A stretch of 64,000 nucleotides of DNA from Amphibalanus amphitrite. Lineage: Eukaryota; Arthropoda; Thecostraca; Balanomorpha; Balanidae. Made by a program: the position numbers and the translations under genes. The notes under the pieces were generated by a model. It made no database searches. It was not told the origin of the DNA and was given only the letters and a program-made list of their open reading frames with translations. Below, in pieces: positions 1 through 18,646 of the stretch; within the stretch, counting starts at the first letter, position 1; every line of letters starts with the position of its first letter. The DNA is taken from positions 62,001 to 126,000 of the forward strand of contig NW_024882322.1 of assembly GCF_019059575.1 (NCBI RefSeq), read 5' to 3'.

Positions 1-91
1 AACGGCGGCGCTCCGCGCTGCCGTTTTTGAGATATTCGCGAAAAACCACAAGGGGGGTGTTCAAACACCCCCCCCCCCAGCAGGGCGCGGG
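1..91. mobile_element. Right end (A end) of a family-1 TTAA element, cut by the window edge
   Basis: This is the last 91 bp of a family-1 element. It holds the GGCGGCG block, a TTTTTGAGATATTCGCG stretch, a G-run/C-run hairpin with core GTGTTCAAACAC, a CAGCAG tag and the terminal GGGCGCGGG. It matches the right end at 53733-53821 almost base for base. The expected TTAA after the end reads TCCA, so the flank has mutated or been rearranged. Confidence 0.8.
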
Positions 92-1441
92 TCCACACTC
101 CACAGAGGCCGTCGTGAGGGCTCTCAGAGTCAGATATCGCCCAAAAAGTCGGTGTATGGGCCGAGAGACCGGCATGAGGAGCACCTGACCGTTATATTGC
201 ACTGTCAATAGTCCTAAATCGCCTTTTATTTCTCACCACAAGTACATATGTACTAAATGATTCGACAGGTTTCTTGAAGGGCAGCCTATGGGTTAGGTGG
301 CGTCTTTCCCCATCAGGTCAGGGGGCATCTTTCCCCAGGCACCGAATTGACAAATAGCAATTTGTACAATTTGTTAGTACTAAAACTAAACCCTGAACCA
401 AACTGGCTGGGACTCAGTACACGCATGTGAATGCATCACGGCAATAACAAAGTGCATAAAAATTGTTTACCTTTTTGATATTCACAATGTTTTGACACCA
501 AAATATATATATATATTTTTTTTTAATCAGCAAATACAAAACATGCAGCCACCAGCCCATCATTGCCCAACTGAGCTGCGTAATCTTTTTGTGCAGTAAA
601 CAATAAAGGCTTCCGCTTTACGCTAAGAGCATTATTTTCCATATTGTATTCCTTGTTTCGCCATTAGAGAGGCTGCGGCGTCTTTCCCACCCTGGGCATC
701 GTAACCCACTCTCCCCTACTTTTATCATGCGGATACTTGGCGAACTACTGACAACTTCATTTTGAAATATCGACCTTCAGATCAACGAACCGAAAAAAAA
801 AACACTTTGGCATCTTAGGTATGTCCATAAAGTTAGCGTCGTATTCGTATTCGGATTCCAATTCGAGTAACTGATTTCGCTCAAAATTGGCATACAGAAT
901 ACAGATAGCCCATGGCACGCTGAGTTCGAAAATGGTGACCTGGGTAGCTCACTAGCTATATGGTCGACCTTTTATCGGCCACCTTCGCAAACGATAAAAG
1001 GAGCTCAAAGACTTGTAAAAAAAAAAAATGATCAAAAAGATAAATACCTACATTGAAGTTGTTTAATTGCTTTTCATTAATTCCGCAGGCTGTTGTAATA
1101 TATGTATGCACAATGATTAGTGATCATTACTAGTGATAAAGCGATCACATTTTCTACAGAACAAGAAAGTCAACGATGATTTTTACTTGGGAAAGTCACT
1201 AGATGAGAAGGAGAGCTATGCAGGGCTTTCATGTCCCAAACAAACGTAGTGGAGGGCACGATGCTCCGGAGTGAGGCAGGGAGTCCCAGTCTCAGCTGGA
1301 GGAGATAGCAGTTTGATGTCATGACTTGGTGTGCGCCGTGCGGTATCCCAGTCTGATGTGACCTGGTGCAGGTGGTGTTAAAGTCTGAGGTGGCGACGGA
1401 TTGGACTGTATCCTATTCTGAAGTGGGGAGGTCCCAGTCTA
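92..1441. other. No gene seen
   Basis: AT-rich intergenic DNA with short A and T runs. I found no reading frame with recognisable protein features and no clear inverted repeats. Confidence 0.5.
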
Positions 1442-1651
1442 GGTCACTGGGGCGGTTTGCGCTACCCTGTCCGCCGGGTCTCGGCGGCGCCCCGGTTTGC
1501 GCGCTGGCAGGTCACTGAGGCGGTTGGCGCTACCCTGTCCGCCGGGGTTCGGCGCCCCGCCCCGGTTTGCGCGCTGGCAGGTCACTGGGGCGGTCTGTGA
1601 TACCCGTCCGCCGAGTCTCGGCGGCGCCCCGCCCCGGTTTGCGCGCTGGCA
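1442..1651. repeat. GC-rich tandem repeat, three units of about 70 bp
   Basis: Units begin at 1442, 1510 and 1580, each with GGTCACTG followed by GGCGGT (units of 68, 70 and 72 bp). They end in GGTTTGCGCGCTGGCA. The overlapping open frames here simply read this repeat and look repetitive in translation, so they are not called as genes. Confidence 0.8.
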
Positions 1652-2743
1652 GGTCGGGTCGGGGTGTCGGCCGCTGCGGAGACGGTTGGCAGCGGCTCGG
1701 CCTCGTCACCGACCTGTGTGCCGCTCGGCCGGTGAGTCATCGCGCACTATTTCGGGAGTAGGACGGCCGACGGGTGGCGGCGGCGGCTGCCCACGCCCCT
1801 GTTTACTCAGAGCAGTGATAATAAGCAGGTCGGTCTGTCACAGAGGATCCAGGGCCGCTTCAATCCCCGCGCTCCCCCGTTCTGTCAGCCGCCACCTGAC
1901 ATTTTGGGAAAATCCAGGTAGCCGACGTCCCCAGACGGACAGTGTGCGAGCCACGGGTGTAATTCAGTTCAGTCTCTGCTGGACCCCGTACACAATTTTC
2001 ATGAGCAGCCCTGCCTTACACAGAGCGACAGCACATGCAACGATCCCAGCTCTAATACCCTCCCTTTCTCACACATGACTGCAGCATGGGTTAAACAGGC
2101 AGCAACCTTCGATAAAAAAACTCGGGCTTACAGAGAGAGAAAAAAAAACTGCAACGGACAGTCTCAAAGGGACATTGTTAAGTATTTATCACTTATCAGT
2201 GATAGACAAATCAAATCACTCAACTCACCAATATATATGGAACATTTCGGAATTGAATAGACTGACAAAGCCTCTGGGAGTTGCCTGCTATCTTGCAATG
2301 TTCTTTCCCAAGAGACTATCAGATGTTGGCTTATCGACTCACGTGAACTGCCATGTATGCATCGTGCATGCATCGTATATTTTCCATGGTCGGAAATAAG
2401 CAGTTCCTCATGTAATTTGGAAAATTGGTGAAGCTTGTGCTACACATTATGCATGTATGCACAAATGTAGGTACCCATACTTGATTGTGCCTTGGCATGA
2501 ACAGGAGTTCTTGGCTGTTACGGTGTCCCTCAGTGCTGCTACTGGCTAAGTAGCACGGACATAAATTATTCAACACAAAAACACAGCTCACAACTCCGCA
2601 TTTCACATCGCAGAACTTACCATAAATGTCAAAGATCTAATAAGTAATTAATCATAGGTATGCTCGCCAATGGCTTATGCATGCACATTCGAACACAAAA
2701 TAGTGAAAGTGAGAGCCTTATTAGCAATGAGGCTGGCCATTTG
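1652..2743. other. No gene seen
   Basis: GC-rich for the first 300 bp, then AT-rich. Several short open frames overlap on both strands without domain, signal peptide or splice context. Confidence 0.45.
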
Positions 2744-2745
2744 TA

Positions 2746-3768
2746 GGGGAGAGCGGGGCCAGTTGAACCACTTTTTGTATATTCACATGCACAGCGAGAT
2801 CTAGTTGTCATATCGAAAAATGCACAATGCCATGAAAAAATATGCTCTTTTGGCTTTATTTTAAGATATGTAAAATTATGTTTCAAACATATTTTGCTGC
2901 CAAACGCATGCTTATAAAACAGCTCTACGCCCGTTTCAAATGACCCCGATGCGAGGGTCAATTGAACCAGCCCATGGGGTCAATTGCACCTATCCTTAAC
3001 AATGGGATGTTTTCCTCTTTAAGGCCACTTTCTTAAGGAGATATTTTGTCCGGTTTACTTTCCAAATGGTACATTCAATAGGTCGTTGGAAAGCTAAAAG
3101 TGCAAAGTTCCTCATAATAGGTGACATAAAGCACATAGACTATGGTAAAATGGGCGGATGAGAAAAATTAGAAATATCTCAGGCTATAGTGTGCTTTCAA
3201 GCAAAAGGCTGGAGAAAAAGGAGTCAAAAATTGAGCTCTATTAAACTACTATTTCAGTTTAAAAGCTCATTTCAAAGGTGGACTATTTCCTTTAATGTTT
3301 ACAGCCCCTGAACAATAACCATTGCAAAGGTCACCGGGGTCAATTGAAACGGCCTGTGGCCCTGTTTCAACTGACCCTCAGAAAAGCGTTTCAATTGACC
3401 CCATCCGCTCCCGCGCCATCTCGCACGCGCCGTAAAGCACATGTCAAACGAGCTGGAGGGACGGCATCATGCTGAATGAAGGACCAAAGAAGGTGTTATT
3501 CCGGAGCCAGGAGTTCTTCTTTCAGCAAACAAAGGTATATGAGATATCACAAAATATTCATAAAAACGATTTCTCCCAAACGCCCCTCAAAAACACAAAA
3601 GCAATTGTCAAATCAAAATTACCGTCCGTTTGCCGCCCAAACGCCGTTGACAAAGGAAGTGATCGAGCGCGGATGCGCAGTGGTGTCGGCAACGCCATAT
3701 GTTGCATATTGTTGAAAATAAAGCCATGTTTCATCTGACCCCGTGTTTCAACTGGCCCCGCTCTCCCC
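2746..3768. mobile_element. Non-autonomous DNA transposon with TA target duplication (Tc1/mariner-like)
   Basis: The element has near-perfect terminal inverted repeats starting GGGGAGAGCGGGGCCAGTTG, flanked on both sides by TA (2744-2745 and 3769-3770). Inside, the motif GGTCAATTGAA, or its complement with AACTGACC variants, recurs at about 2953, 2976, 3338, 3364, 3389 and 3730, mostly near the two ends. No transposase is visible. TA duplication suggests the Tc1/mariner superfamily, but that assignment is inference. Confidence 0.75.
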
Positions 3769-3770
3769 TA

Positions 3771-4756
3771 CCCTCTTTCCATAAGCAATTGTTAATAAGA
3801 AAATAACAATAAGAAAAACAAATGTGCTCGAAAAAGCATAAAAAACAGAGGTCAGCCCTTGTCTCATGACATGAGACAGTGATGCCCGAGGATCAGAATG
3901 ATTATCGGCCCTCCCTGCCGAATACTGTGACAAGGTTAGTGTGTTTGTGTGTGCTGGATGGAACAAGAGCACTGTGATGGTCACGCGTGTGTCAACAAAG
4001 CGCGATTTCCATTTTCCAGTGATGAAGGTGTTGTCCAACCGAGTGTCGAATATGTAGTGACAGACCGCACTGAGACAGCAGGCAAGCATCAGCTCCCGCA
4101 CCTCTGTTGGGTCATCCCGCCGGAGGGGAGGGGCCCCAGCGGTCTCACGCGACGCGGGAAAACAGCTCACCAAGGTCACCGGCCGCGCTGGCCGCCTCTC
4201 GCGCCAAATATACCCGCCACGGCGGCTACCGACCAGTCTTTTTGTCGTGGCGCGGCTCGCCGGCGCCAAATTTAGCGGAGCTGACCAGTACAGTGACTAA
4301 TTCCGCACCGCCAAAACGTCTGCGGCTCGCCCAGGAGCCCACTGACAGCTGACGCAGCGGGGGTCAAATGCTGAACTAATATTAGTGTGAATAGGCATTG
4401 TTATTTGTAAGTCCATGAAAACTCCCATGATTCATTTACTTCATACTCATTTTAACCCTCTGCTGACCTGCACTCTTTTTATTCCGTCAGCGAAAACCAG
4501 CCTGCTTTACGACGGATCTTTCTTTTTCTGTATGAATCTACATAAAGCTATTTTGCGCAAAAATGTCTTCCTGGCGGTGTTTTTCAGCTGGAGGCCAAAC
4601 CTTTGACCTGAGGGACGTCAAATTTTAGCACATACTGGTATGAGCGAACGAGCTGCAACAATAGCCACTAGCCAGCTACATTGGACATTCTGATACAGCC
4701 TAATCTTCTGCGATAGTAGGTCTGTGACAGTGGGTCTGTGACAGTGGGTCTGTTCA
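3771..4756. other. No gene seen
   Basis: Mixed composition with a GC-rich patch at 4080-4340. Open frames there lie opposite one another and have no recognisable domain. A short duplicated GTCTGTGACAGTGG occurs at 4719-4752. Confidence 0.4.
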
Positions 4757-4901
4757 TAGGCGGTGGAACGGGGGGGCATCGGTGCACCGTGCCCCCCCTT
4801 GATTTTGCCATTTTAACATTAGCTCTATGGGCGTTGAAAGAATGGGACCAAAAGTCGGCAGTGCCCCCCCCCCCCCTTTAATTGAAGGTGTTCCGCCGCT
4901 A
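4757..4901. mobile_element. Possible small MITE
   Basis: The ends are imperfect inverted repeats (GGCGGTGGAAC against GTTCCGCCGC) with internal G and C runs, 145 bp in all. The layout resembles the hAT MITE at 55310-55474. No convincing target-site duplication was found. Confidence 0.4.
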
Positions 4902-5389
4902 CTGGCTCTGTTACTATCATGCATGTGACAACGGGTGTGCGATAGAGTTTGTAATAGCAAGCTTGTGATTGTGACAACTGACAGATGACCTGTGACAGTA
5001 TGACAGAGACTTTGTAGCAGCATGTTGGTGATTGTGACAGTATGACTACGGACAGCAGGTTTATCACGGAGACGCGGGCATGTGACGGCGGTTCTCGGAG
5101 GCGGTGTACCGAGCCGAGTGTGTGCCGGACCGGCCGCGGCCGGGCGAGGGTGTGGTGAGATGAATCATCTGGTACCGGAGGGGGGGGGGGGCTCCAGACA
5201 CTGCACTCCCCCTCCAGGCGCGCGCCGACCGATCGGACCTTTTCCGGGTGCTGCCGGCGCTGGCCACTAGGTGGCAGCAGCGCCGAGAGGTGTCGATTAC
5301 CGACGAGCGCCTGTTTTTCAGACCACCAGCCCGACACCGTCAAACGCCTCAGCTCTAAATGTTCAGTGGCAGTGATGCCATTTGGAGGG

Positions 5390-5833
5390 CATGGGTGGAG
5401 AATTGTTTTCAAAGTTGGTATGGCGCCAGTTGCTTGAAACAATGCTTAATAGCAGAAACGTTGACACATTAGGAAAATCTGGGTACATAGGTATAACAGT
5501 GCACTTTTTGTACATTACATGACGGTTCCATATAACGTATATGTATATCAAATTTGAGATGAAATAGTGTAATTGACACCGGACAAATTATTAAAACGCA
5601 TCGAGAATAATTGCAACCTTAATTAAACCAAGTATGCAGTGGATTACTTGTCTTGTTCCCTGAAACTCCTTGTTCATGATACAAAGCATTTTTACCTCAT
5701 ATTTTATATTTTTATAAGCTGTAATCCTTAAATTTCATAGTTTTTACCCTAAAAGTTGGTATGGCATTGCCATACCATTTTTTAAGTTGGTGTGGCGCAT
5801 GCCATACATGCCATACCGCATTCTCCACCCATG
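5390..5833. mobile_element. hAT-type MITE with 8-bp target duplication
   Basis: A perfect 8-bp duplication, TTGGAGGG, lies at 5382-5389 and 5834-5841. The terminal inverted repeats are CATGGGTGGAGAAT and its complement. The 444-bp interior has no coding capacity and carries subterminal GGTATGGC/GCCATACC palindromes near 5428 and 5757-5815. Eight-base duplications are typical of the hAT superfamily. Confidence 0.85.
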
Positions 5834-5841
5834 TTGGAGGG

Positions 5842-6649
5842 TGTTGGAAAACCGAAACTGAGCCAACGTTAGATAGGTACACCATAATACACGTGAAAAA
5901 TAAAAGGGAATAAGTTCGGAAAAAGTAGTCAAACATAGGCATTGCAGGTACTGAAAGGCTAAGCCGCGCCCCGCTAAGGGGCGGCAAATCATCCCTCCTC
6001 CGTATTTCGCCAATATCTTATAGCGCTGTAAGCCCAGCTACGTCAAAGTCTCAGTACCGTATCATACGTCAATTGGACGTGATCTGAGATCTCTGAAAAA
6101 TTGAACGAAATCCGATGTGATTTTGATAAAATGAGTTCTTAGTGACGGCATGTCACGGAATTGTTGCTTTAAAAGCTCAAAAGTCAAAACACGTTAAATA
6201 TCTTTATCAGCTTTTAAAGATGGATGGCGTAACAAAAAGGTTGAATTGTATGTGAATGATTTGGACGCATAATTCTAAAAATAAATATGATGTTCCAGGA
6301 AAAAAGTCATGAAATCTAAAAATGTTGACTTTATCAAAACACGGAGCATATATCATAGAGCCATGCATGATAAGAGCCTACGTTCTAATTTGAACACAAA
6401 GCTGACCAAAATGTTGCTAAGCACAAATTTTCATTTTTTCTTTTGATACAGGAATGAAATAACACCATTCGATTCGTCGTGAAAAATGTTTCAGATAGAC
6501 ACCTTTTTGGTAGACACCTTTTTCACCTTTTTCAGAAAGACACCTTTTTGGTCTTAAAAACCAACTTCCAATGTTGACCTCACATGACCTGACCTTGGGC
6601 TGAACTTCATTTAAATAAATACGACCATATTAGTGACGTACTGAGGGAC
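5842..6649. other. No gene seen
   Basis: AT-rich sequence. Three copies of a GACACCTTTTT motif lie at 6496-6550 and a TGACCTGACCTTGG string at 6581-6600. Nothing else is supported. Confidence 0.4.
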
Positions 6650-7125
6650 CTGAGGTGGATGTCAGCCGCCAACATGTACAGGTACCACTCGATGACCCTG
6701 TTGAAGCAGATGCTGTCCACCGGCCAACCAGAGCAACTGCACGGCAGTCTGGTGACACGCGGTGAAGTTCACCACCGTGACACCAGGCAGGCCGGCCAGC
6801 TCCACATGCCCGCGATACGCTCTGAGTCTGGCCGCCGGCGGTTTCTGTTCGCCGCCGTCGCGGAGTATAATACCCTGCCGCAATGTCTCCGAGATATGGG
6901 ACCGCGGCAGTTTAGAGCAAACCTCCGAGATCACCTGATAACAAACCAGTATAGCAGCGGTTAGCTGGCTGTCGGACGCAGACTGAATGGAATGTTATGT
7001 GCGTGCGTGTGTTTTTATCATCTCTCTCGTCATTATGACATGTCAATCATAATAGCCATGAGTCCATGGAACGATTGCGCAATGTGAATACAATACAATA
7101 CGAATACAATATTTGATGTAATGGA
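6650..7125 (+). pseudogene. 3' end of a non-LTR retrotransposon (reverse transcriptase C-terminus)
   Basis: The open frame 6659-6964 (101 codons) reads like the extreme C-terminus of a Jockey/CR1-like ORF2: a Leu-rich helix, then RSESGRRRFLFAAVAEYNTL, then LPQCLRDM and FRANLRDHL. This matches the known pattern of an Arg/Ser-rich stretch followed by an aromatic-Asn-x-Leu-Pro motif. The stop at 6962-6964 is followed by a short 3' UTR and an (AATAC)n-like tail at about 7085-7112, a common LINE ending. No reverse transcriptase core or endonuclease lies upstream, so this is a strongly 5'-truncated dead copy. Confidence 0.7.
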
Positions 7126-7240
7126 TGGTGTTTTTAGCCATGATTAATGCAAATATTTATAATAGGAAAGAAATTGATCATTAACTTGGCACAAATGTAT
7201 CATTTTAGCAGATAAAAAGACTGATACACAGAATAAGCGT

Positions 7241-7287
7241 TCGCCGCTAAGGCATCGTTAGATACATCTGACGATGCTTAGCGGCGA
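7241..7287. repeat. Stem-loop, 17-bp stem
   Basis: TCGCCGCTAAGGCATCGT pairs with ACGATGCTTAGCGGCGA with one bulged G and a 12-nt loop. It has no poly-U tail and no neighbouring gene, so its role is unknown. It may be the remnant of a fold-back element. Confidence 0.6.
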
Positions 7288-7560
7288 AACATTTCCGTTT
7301 ACATGAACAGTGCCACCATGATAGCACTGCTTATGTACCTGTAACCGAATGCCGTGAATAGAATAGTGTCTACAGCACTCAGCCAGATTGGGGGCTTGGT
7401 ATGGCATCAACTCGCCTGATGCCTCGTCTTCACTTCACTGTTGTTCTATACTCAAGCTCGTGATTTGCTAACAGCTTAAGAGTTCTAACTGCCACTACGA
7501 CTGGGCTGTCGCTGACTTACTACTGCCTGTTAAAGTGTTCAATGATTGCTTCATCTAAAA

Positions 7561-7844
7561 AGCCGTTTTTCGACGGCTTTCTAGTACACATTTGGTTCAC
7601 ATTTGGTGCAGCTTTGGTGCAAATTTCGTTAAGTAAGGTTCATTGTGTTTCTTAGAAGTTATTCTTTGGGTTGCGCAGTTGCCTAAGTACTCGTATATGC
7701 CTGATTTGTTAAATTATCAGATATTATTTTCTACTGAAACACCGAAACTAATTCATGGTATAAAGATGTTTATTGTAAAAGGAATCTGGTGCAGATTCGG
7801 TGAAGTTTGGTGCAGTCGCCAAATATCCCGTCGTGAAATCGGCT
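7561..7844. mobile_element. 284-bp MITE family (AGCCGTTTT ends), copy 1
   Basis: Starts AGCCGTTTTTCGACGG and ends with CCCGTCGTGAAATCGGCT. The inside carries repeated TTTGGTGCAGATTTGG-type strings. It has exactly the same length as the copy at 38675-38958, and relatives lie at 11107-12178 and 37332-37597. No coding capacity. Confidence 0.75.
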
Positions 7845-8016
7845 ATTTTAAATTATATCAATCAATTTAATGATTATTAATGCACCTCTCATGCGGCCAG
7901 CAGCCGTAAAACGTGCGTGTGGCTACTATCCGCCTCATTAAGGGAGACCAAGGCCCACCTCATGGCTCACGCTCTGCGTTTGCACGTCAGCGAGCGTCTG
8001 CAGCAGGGGAGGTGTG

Positions 8017-8165
8017 TCGGTCACTGGTCACCGAGTGTCGGTCACCGAGCACCGAGTGACGATCACCGGTCACCTGACGGTCACTGGTCACCGAGTGACG
8101 GTCACCGGTCACCGAGCACCGAGTGACGGTCACCGGTCACCGAGCACCGAGTGACGGTCTTGGTC
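8017..8165. repeat. Minisatellite, GGTCACCG-based
   Basis: Tandem array of related strings (GGTCACCGGTCACCGAGCAC and GAGTGACGGTCACCG), with 28-bp higher-order units clearest at 8098-8155. The frame through it is repetitive in translation and is not considered a gene. Confidence 0.8.
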
Positions 8166-10004
8166 ACCGTGGTGCCACTGCACCGAGGGCCGGTTGACCG
8201 CGAGGCCGCCTTCCTCATTGATCAGTGAGCCCGGGGCCGGCTCTGAGGTGGGCCGTGCTGACTGCAGCTCGTCTAGTGACACGGTCAGGTAAGGAGAGAA
8301 ATCGGTGTTCGGAAATACGGCGAATTATAGTGTACTTCCAGTTATGTAGTACCTATTCCTGAGCACGATATGCCGCGAACTGAGCACGGCAAGGCGGTGT
8401 GCCCAAGCACGGTACTGCGCGCACTGAAAAAGGCACAGCACAGCACTGCACGGCACTGCGGCACGTCGCTGCGCGGTCATCATGAACATTTTGCGGTCAC
8501 ACTGAATTACTCGAGCGCTGTGTCAAACAAGAGAGAATACTTTCCCGAAGATAAGTAGCAGCTGATTGGTTAATCGATCGTATGCACTGACGGAGCTATG
8601 GCTAGATCGAAGCGTGGGGCTCAACGTGCTAGTATGCAGGCATGATAATTGCACGCTCCCGATGCTCCTCCAATGCGACTCCAAGGCCATGTGAGTACGG
8701 CTCTCGCGAGATTAAGCGGTAGATTTTGCACTTTAACATTTCCGGTTATACCTCAGAAACTAGTCGATATATAGTTGCATGCGGTATGAAGATCTATCCG
8801 AAAGGTCGAAAAAAAACAAGCACATAAGTAGGTCGCTGCACTCACTCCAGCTGTCTCATTTCATGTCTCAAAGTATTTCGATAGGTGGCTTTTCCCCTTT
8901 TCTTTCTTCTTTTTTTCACAGTGTATATAAATACTTTTTTTGACAAAACGGCTCATGTCTTCTTAATCGCTTGGCAGGCGGCAGCACTTTCACATTTCGA
9001 AGAAAAGGGATTTGGTGACGACTAAAGAAAGCTTAGTGGCTTTTGTCATTAATCATAAAGTGTTCAAGCTAAAATAAAATGAGCGCAAGCTAATGTGCAG
9101 TTTAAAGAACATATTTTATTGGCTGTCAGCTGTACCTGTGCAATAAAACGTGTTTGATTTACGAATCACTTTGTCACCATAGCCAATTTTATTCGCCAGA
9201 GGCAATAAAGCTATATTGCTGTACCCATGCCTTAGCGGTAACCGTGGTCAGTAAATATAATAGGTGACGAATTCAGAAGTCATATTGTGTGCAAATCACA
9301 GAGTCCATTTGCTAGCAGCAGCTTCCCCGTGTCAAAGTAACGCTGAAGGCCGGTGAAATTCAAGCTGCACCAGTGTCTAGTTTTCATTCGCCTATGTAGC
9401 TACTTTTGCTAGTGATCATTACGAACGAGCACGTCGTAAACTAGGTATGCACTTTCTCCAAACGAGGGAGGTCATTTGCAGCAGTAAAACTGAATCTACA
9501 GTCAGAGGGGAGTACATTAAGGACTAAATATGCCCCAGTAAGACCCGTGACACATTTCTTACATTGCGACCACGGCTGTGCATGGAAAGAAATGGACACC
9601 CGACCATCCGGGTCGGGTCGTGCATTTCGGGTGGTGCCAACCAATGCCAGAATTGCAATAAACTTGAGTAAGCTTATGTAAATGTTTCCTACAAAGGGTA
9701 CTTACAATTACACCCGTAACGATCCATTTTGTGTCGGTCTCGTTCCGTCTTGTCCCTTTTCCATTCCTTCTCGTTCTATCCGTGTCATTCCTTCGCATCC
9801 CGTGTTATCTCGCCACGTAGTGTGCTCTCCCTTACCTTCTCTTCACGTCCGGTCCAGTTCCATGCTATTATGCATAAGCATCGGTCCATTACCTGACGCA
9901 GTACCGTACCCCCTGCGAACCGCACACCCCTCGCGTTTCAGCTGATCTGCCGCGGCCGAGAGCGGCCGGTGCTCGGGGTCTCCAGATCGCCGTGACCCGT
10001 CACC
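8166..10004. other. No gene seen; upstream region of the PAN/fibrinogen-like gene
   Basis: Mixed sequence with scattered short frames. The last 250 bp (9740-10004) become GC-rich and contain TTTCAGCTG near 9936, which could be a weak initiator. No TATA box stands at the right distance. Confidence 0.4.
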
Positions 10005-16233
<6,229 letters not shown>

Positions 16234-17473
16234 ACAGTCGAAGTACGGAGAGATAGTCAGGCCGCCTCCCACGGGCAATATTTATTTACAGCGATCTCTA
16301 GACACTTGTTAAGCGACCGCGTGCACAATGAAGGTATGTGAGCCAGACGAACATTTTCTAACTTGAGGGACAAGAGTGTTCAGTCTCACATGTCCCCGTC
16401 CCCATAGCGCGGCCGGGGGGGGGGGATTAGCCTTTCAGCTAAGGGCGCAACTGCACCGCATTATGTTGAGAGGCATCTGGTGCCGTCACTTGTCGGACAG
16501 TTGGGGACTTGGTGCTGCCATCTCTGTACGCTTATCTCTTTACGTGCTGCCATCTGCCCATCTTTTGCTTTCTCCAAAGCTGCCAAATCCAGCAGTCTCG
16601 CACATTAATACACGCTTTACCAACCTTGACTGACGTTGAACTTGCCGAGAGTTCGATCAGTGGAAGTAATCACCAAATATTTGTGGGTAACTGAGGTAAC
16701 AACTCCCTCCGTATCATGTAGAGGTAACCGAATTATGTTTAGGTAACCACTACCTCCCATACGTCTGTTCGCGCATTTTATCAAACTTTTAGACCGTTGT
16801 CATTAAAGGTCAGGTAATTGGTCACGCTAAGTGACTTAGCCTTATATTGTGAGCGGCTGCCTTAGCTAAACCAAAAGAACAATCTCTGAGATTTATTCAC
16901 TGATAGGTGTGCGCGGATGTATGGAACCTACATCTCTGATTATTATATCATTGATCAAAAGTCGAGTCAATTTTGCGACATCTTCACCATCCGCTAACTA
17001 ACGAGATTCAAAGTGATAGGTAAGTGAAAGTAAAAGGAAGAAAGCTTAACAAAGGAATAATTGTTTTTTTTTTTTATAGAAATCACGCACTGTCACATAC
17101 ATAGGTCCTATACCTGCAAAGCCTTTGTCGAAAGTTACTACAGAGCAGAAAGAGCTGCTCGAACAAAAACAGCAAATTTGCCGGACTTTTGCCCTCAAAT
17201 TAGCCGTTCATCAACTTCAAATGCATAACGACAGTCGACAAAAAAAGTGGCCAAAGTGCTTTCGATAACTGTTGCCGGCGATGCTTTAGCTATGCTTTCT
17301 ATGTTCACGAGAAATGAGGTAATTTGTCCAAGAATTCTAGGAAGGTTTTACCGGGCTTTCTGGAATACGTTAACTGATAGAGGGGAATCGGCCCCCCTTG
17401 CTATCTCGAAAAGTCCGATCAATGAGACGAACACCATTCGATTGCTCGTATCGTGAACTCTCGGATTGACTGT
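16234..17473. other. 3' flank of the PAN/fibrinogen-like gene; nothing else seen
   Basis: Contains the presumed 3' UTR and AT-rich DNA with a short T-run at 17065. No inverted repeats or coding potential recognised. Confidence 0.4.
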
Positions 17474-17477
17474 TTAA

Positions 17478-18642
17478 CCCGCGCCCCGTAGGGGGGGGGG
17501 CGAAACGTCCCCCCCTGTTCTTTTCCGTCGATATCTCCTAAACGGCTGGAGATATCGCCACCAAACTTTCAGAACCCCTCCGGCCATCAATTTTACACAT
17601 TCTGACAAAAAAAAAATCCAGAGGCTATGATAGGTTGGCCACAAATGACGTCAGAATGACGTCATGTTCTGCCATTTTCGACGGACAAAAGACCTTCGCG
17701 AGAAGAGCTGTCAGGCCTACAGCTTTGAAGATACAGAAAAATGATCAATACATAAAAGGTGTAGAATGGACAGAACTACAAAACTGTTATCTCGGATTAT
17801 TGAAATTTTTGAGTTTTGACCCCAAAAAATCAAATAAGCAATTTTTTGAATATATTAGCCTAAAAATCCAAAACAAAATTTGAGTTTCGAAAAAACGGAA
17901 CACATGTGATAGTAACCACGGTCTTCTATCTACATACCAAATTTCAGATCAATATCTCGTTTTTTGGCCAAGTTATAGCGGAAAAAAACTGTTAAAAAAT
18001 GATGACGGAAATTTTTCAAACTCAATTTTTGGCAATTCTAGACCACGTAGAGCAAAACAAAGACCATCATTAGACTCTCCGTGACGAGCTGCATCGAATT
18101 GATATCCATCTTATGCAAAAATATCAACTTTGAAATTTGACCTAATTTAACCTGATCTTGACCTGACCTTGACCAAAACGTGACCTAAGCTGGCACCAAA
18201 GGCTGCCTGAACCACATAATCGCTTTTGTCATGTAAAATGGACCATAAAACATGCATTACACGACACTTTAATATTGTGACCCCCCAGTGACCTGACCTC
18301 TGTGACCTGACCTGGTATCAGTGACCTCAGATAGCAAAGTATGTGTTTGACGAACAATGTACCATCGATGGTTTTCAATAACTTACCAATTTACTCGATT
18401 TCACAACACATTTCTTGAAATGCCTGTGAACGGTGAAAATCCGACCTTTGACCTGACCTATGACGTCATCGGATTGACCTAGGTCAATGAAATTTGGTCA
18501 CAAGGTAGTTCCCTGGTGGGGCTATCGAACGCCGTTTGAATTTTGAAAATCGGCCGGTAAATTTCCGAGATCTTAGGGGAGGCGAAACGCCCCCCCCCCC
18601 CTACGGGTGGTAGGATCCGCCGATAGCCCTACGGGGTGCGGG
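17478..18642. mobile_element. Family-2 TTAA element, complete
   Basis: TTAA at 17474-17477 and 18643-18646. Left tag CCGTAG; right CTACGG twice. Hairpin core GCGAAACG at both ends. The interior matches the copy at 13191-15805 and includes GACCTGACC arrays and CRE-like TGACGTCA sites. Confidence 0.9.
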
Positions 18643-18646
18643 TTAA

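Noticed and set aside
1497-2078. 193-codon open frame in GC-rich DNA
   Set aside because: The first half only translates the 70-bp tandem repeat, and the rest has no domain or splice support.
8017-8165. Possible CRISPR-like array
   Set aside because: The units are contiguous and vary, with no unique spacers, in a eukaryotic context. It is a minisatellite.
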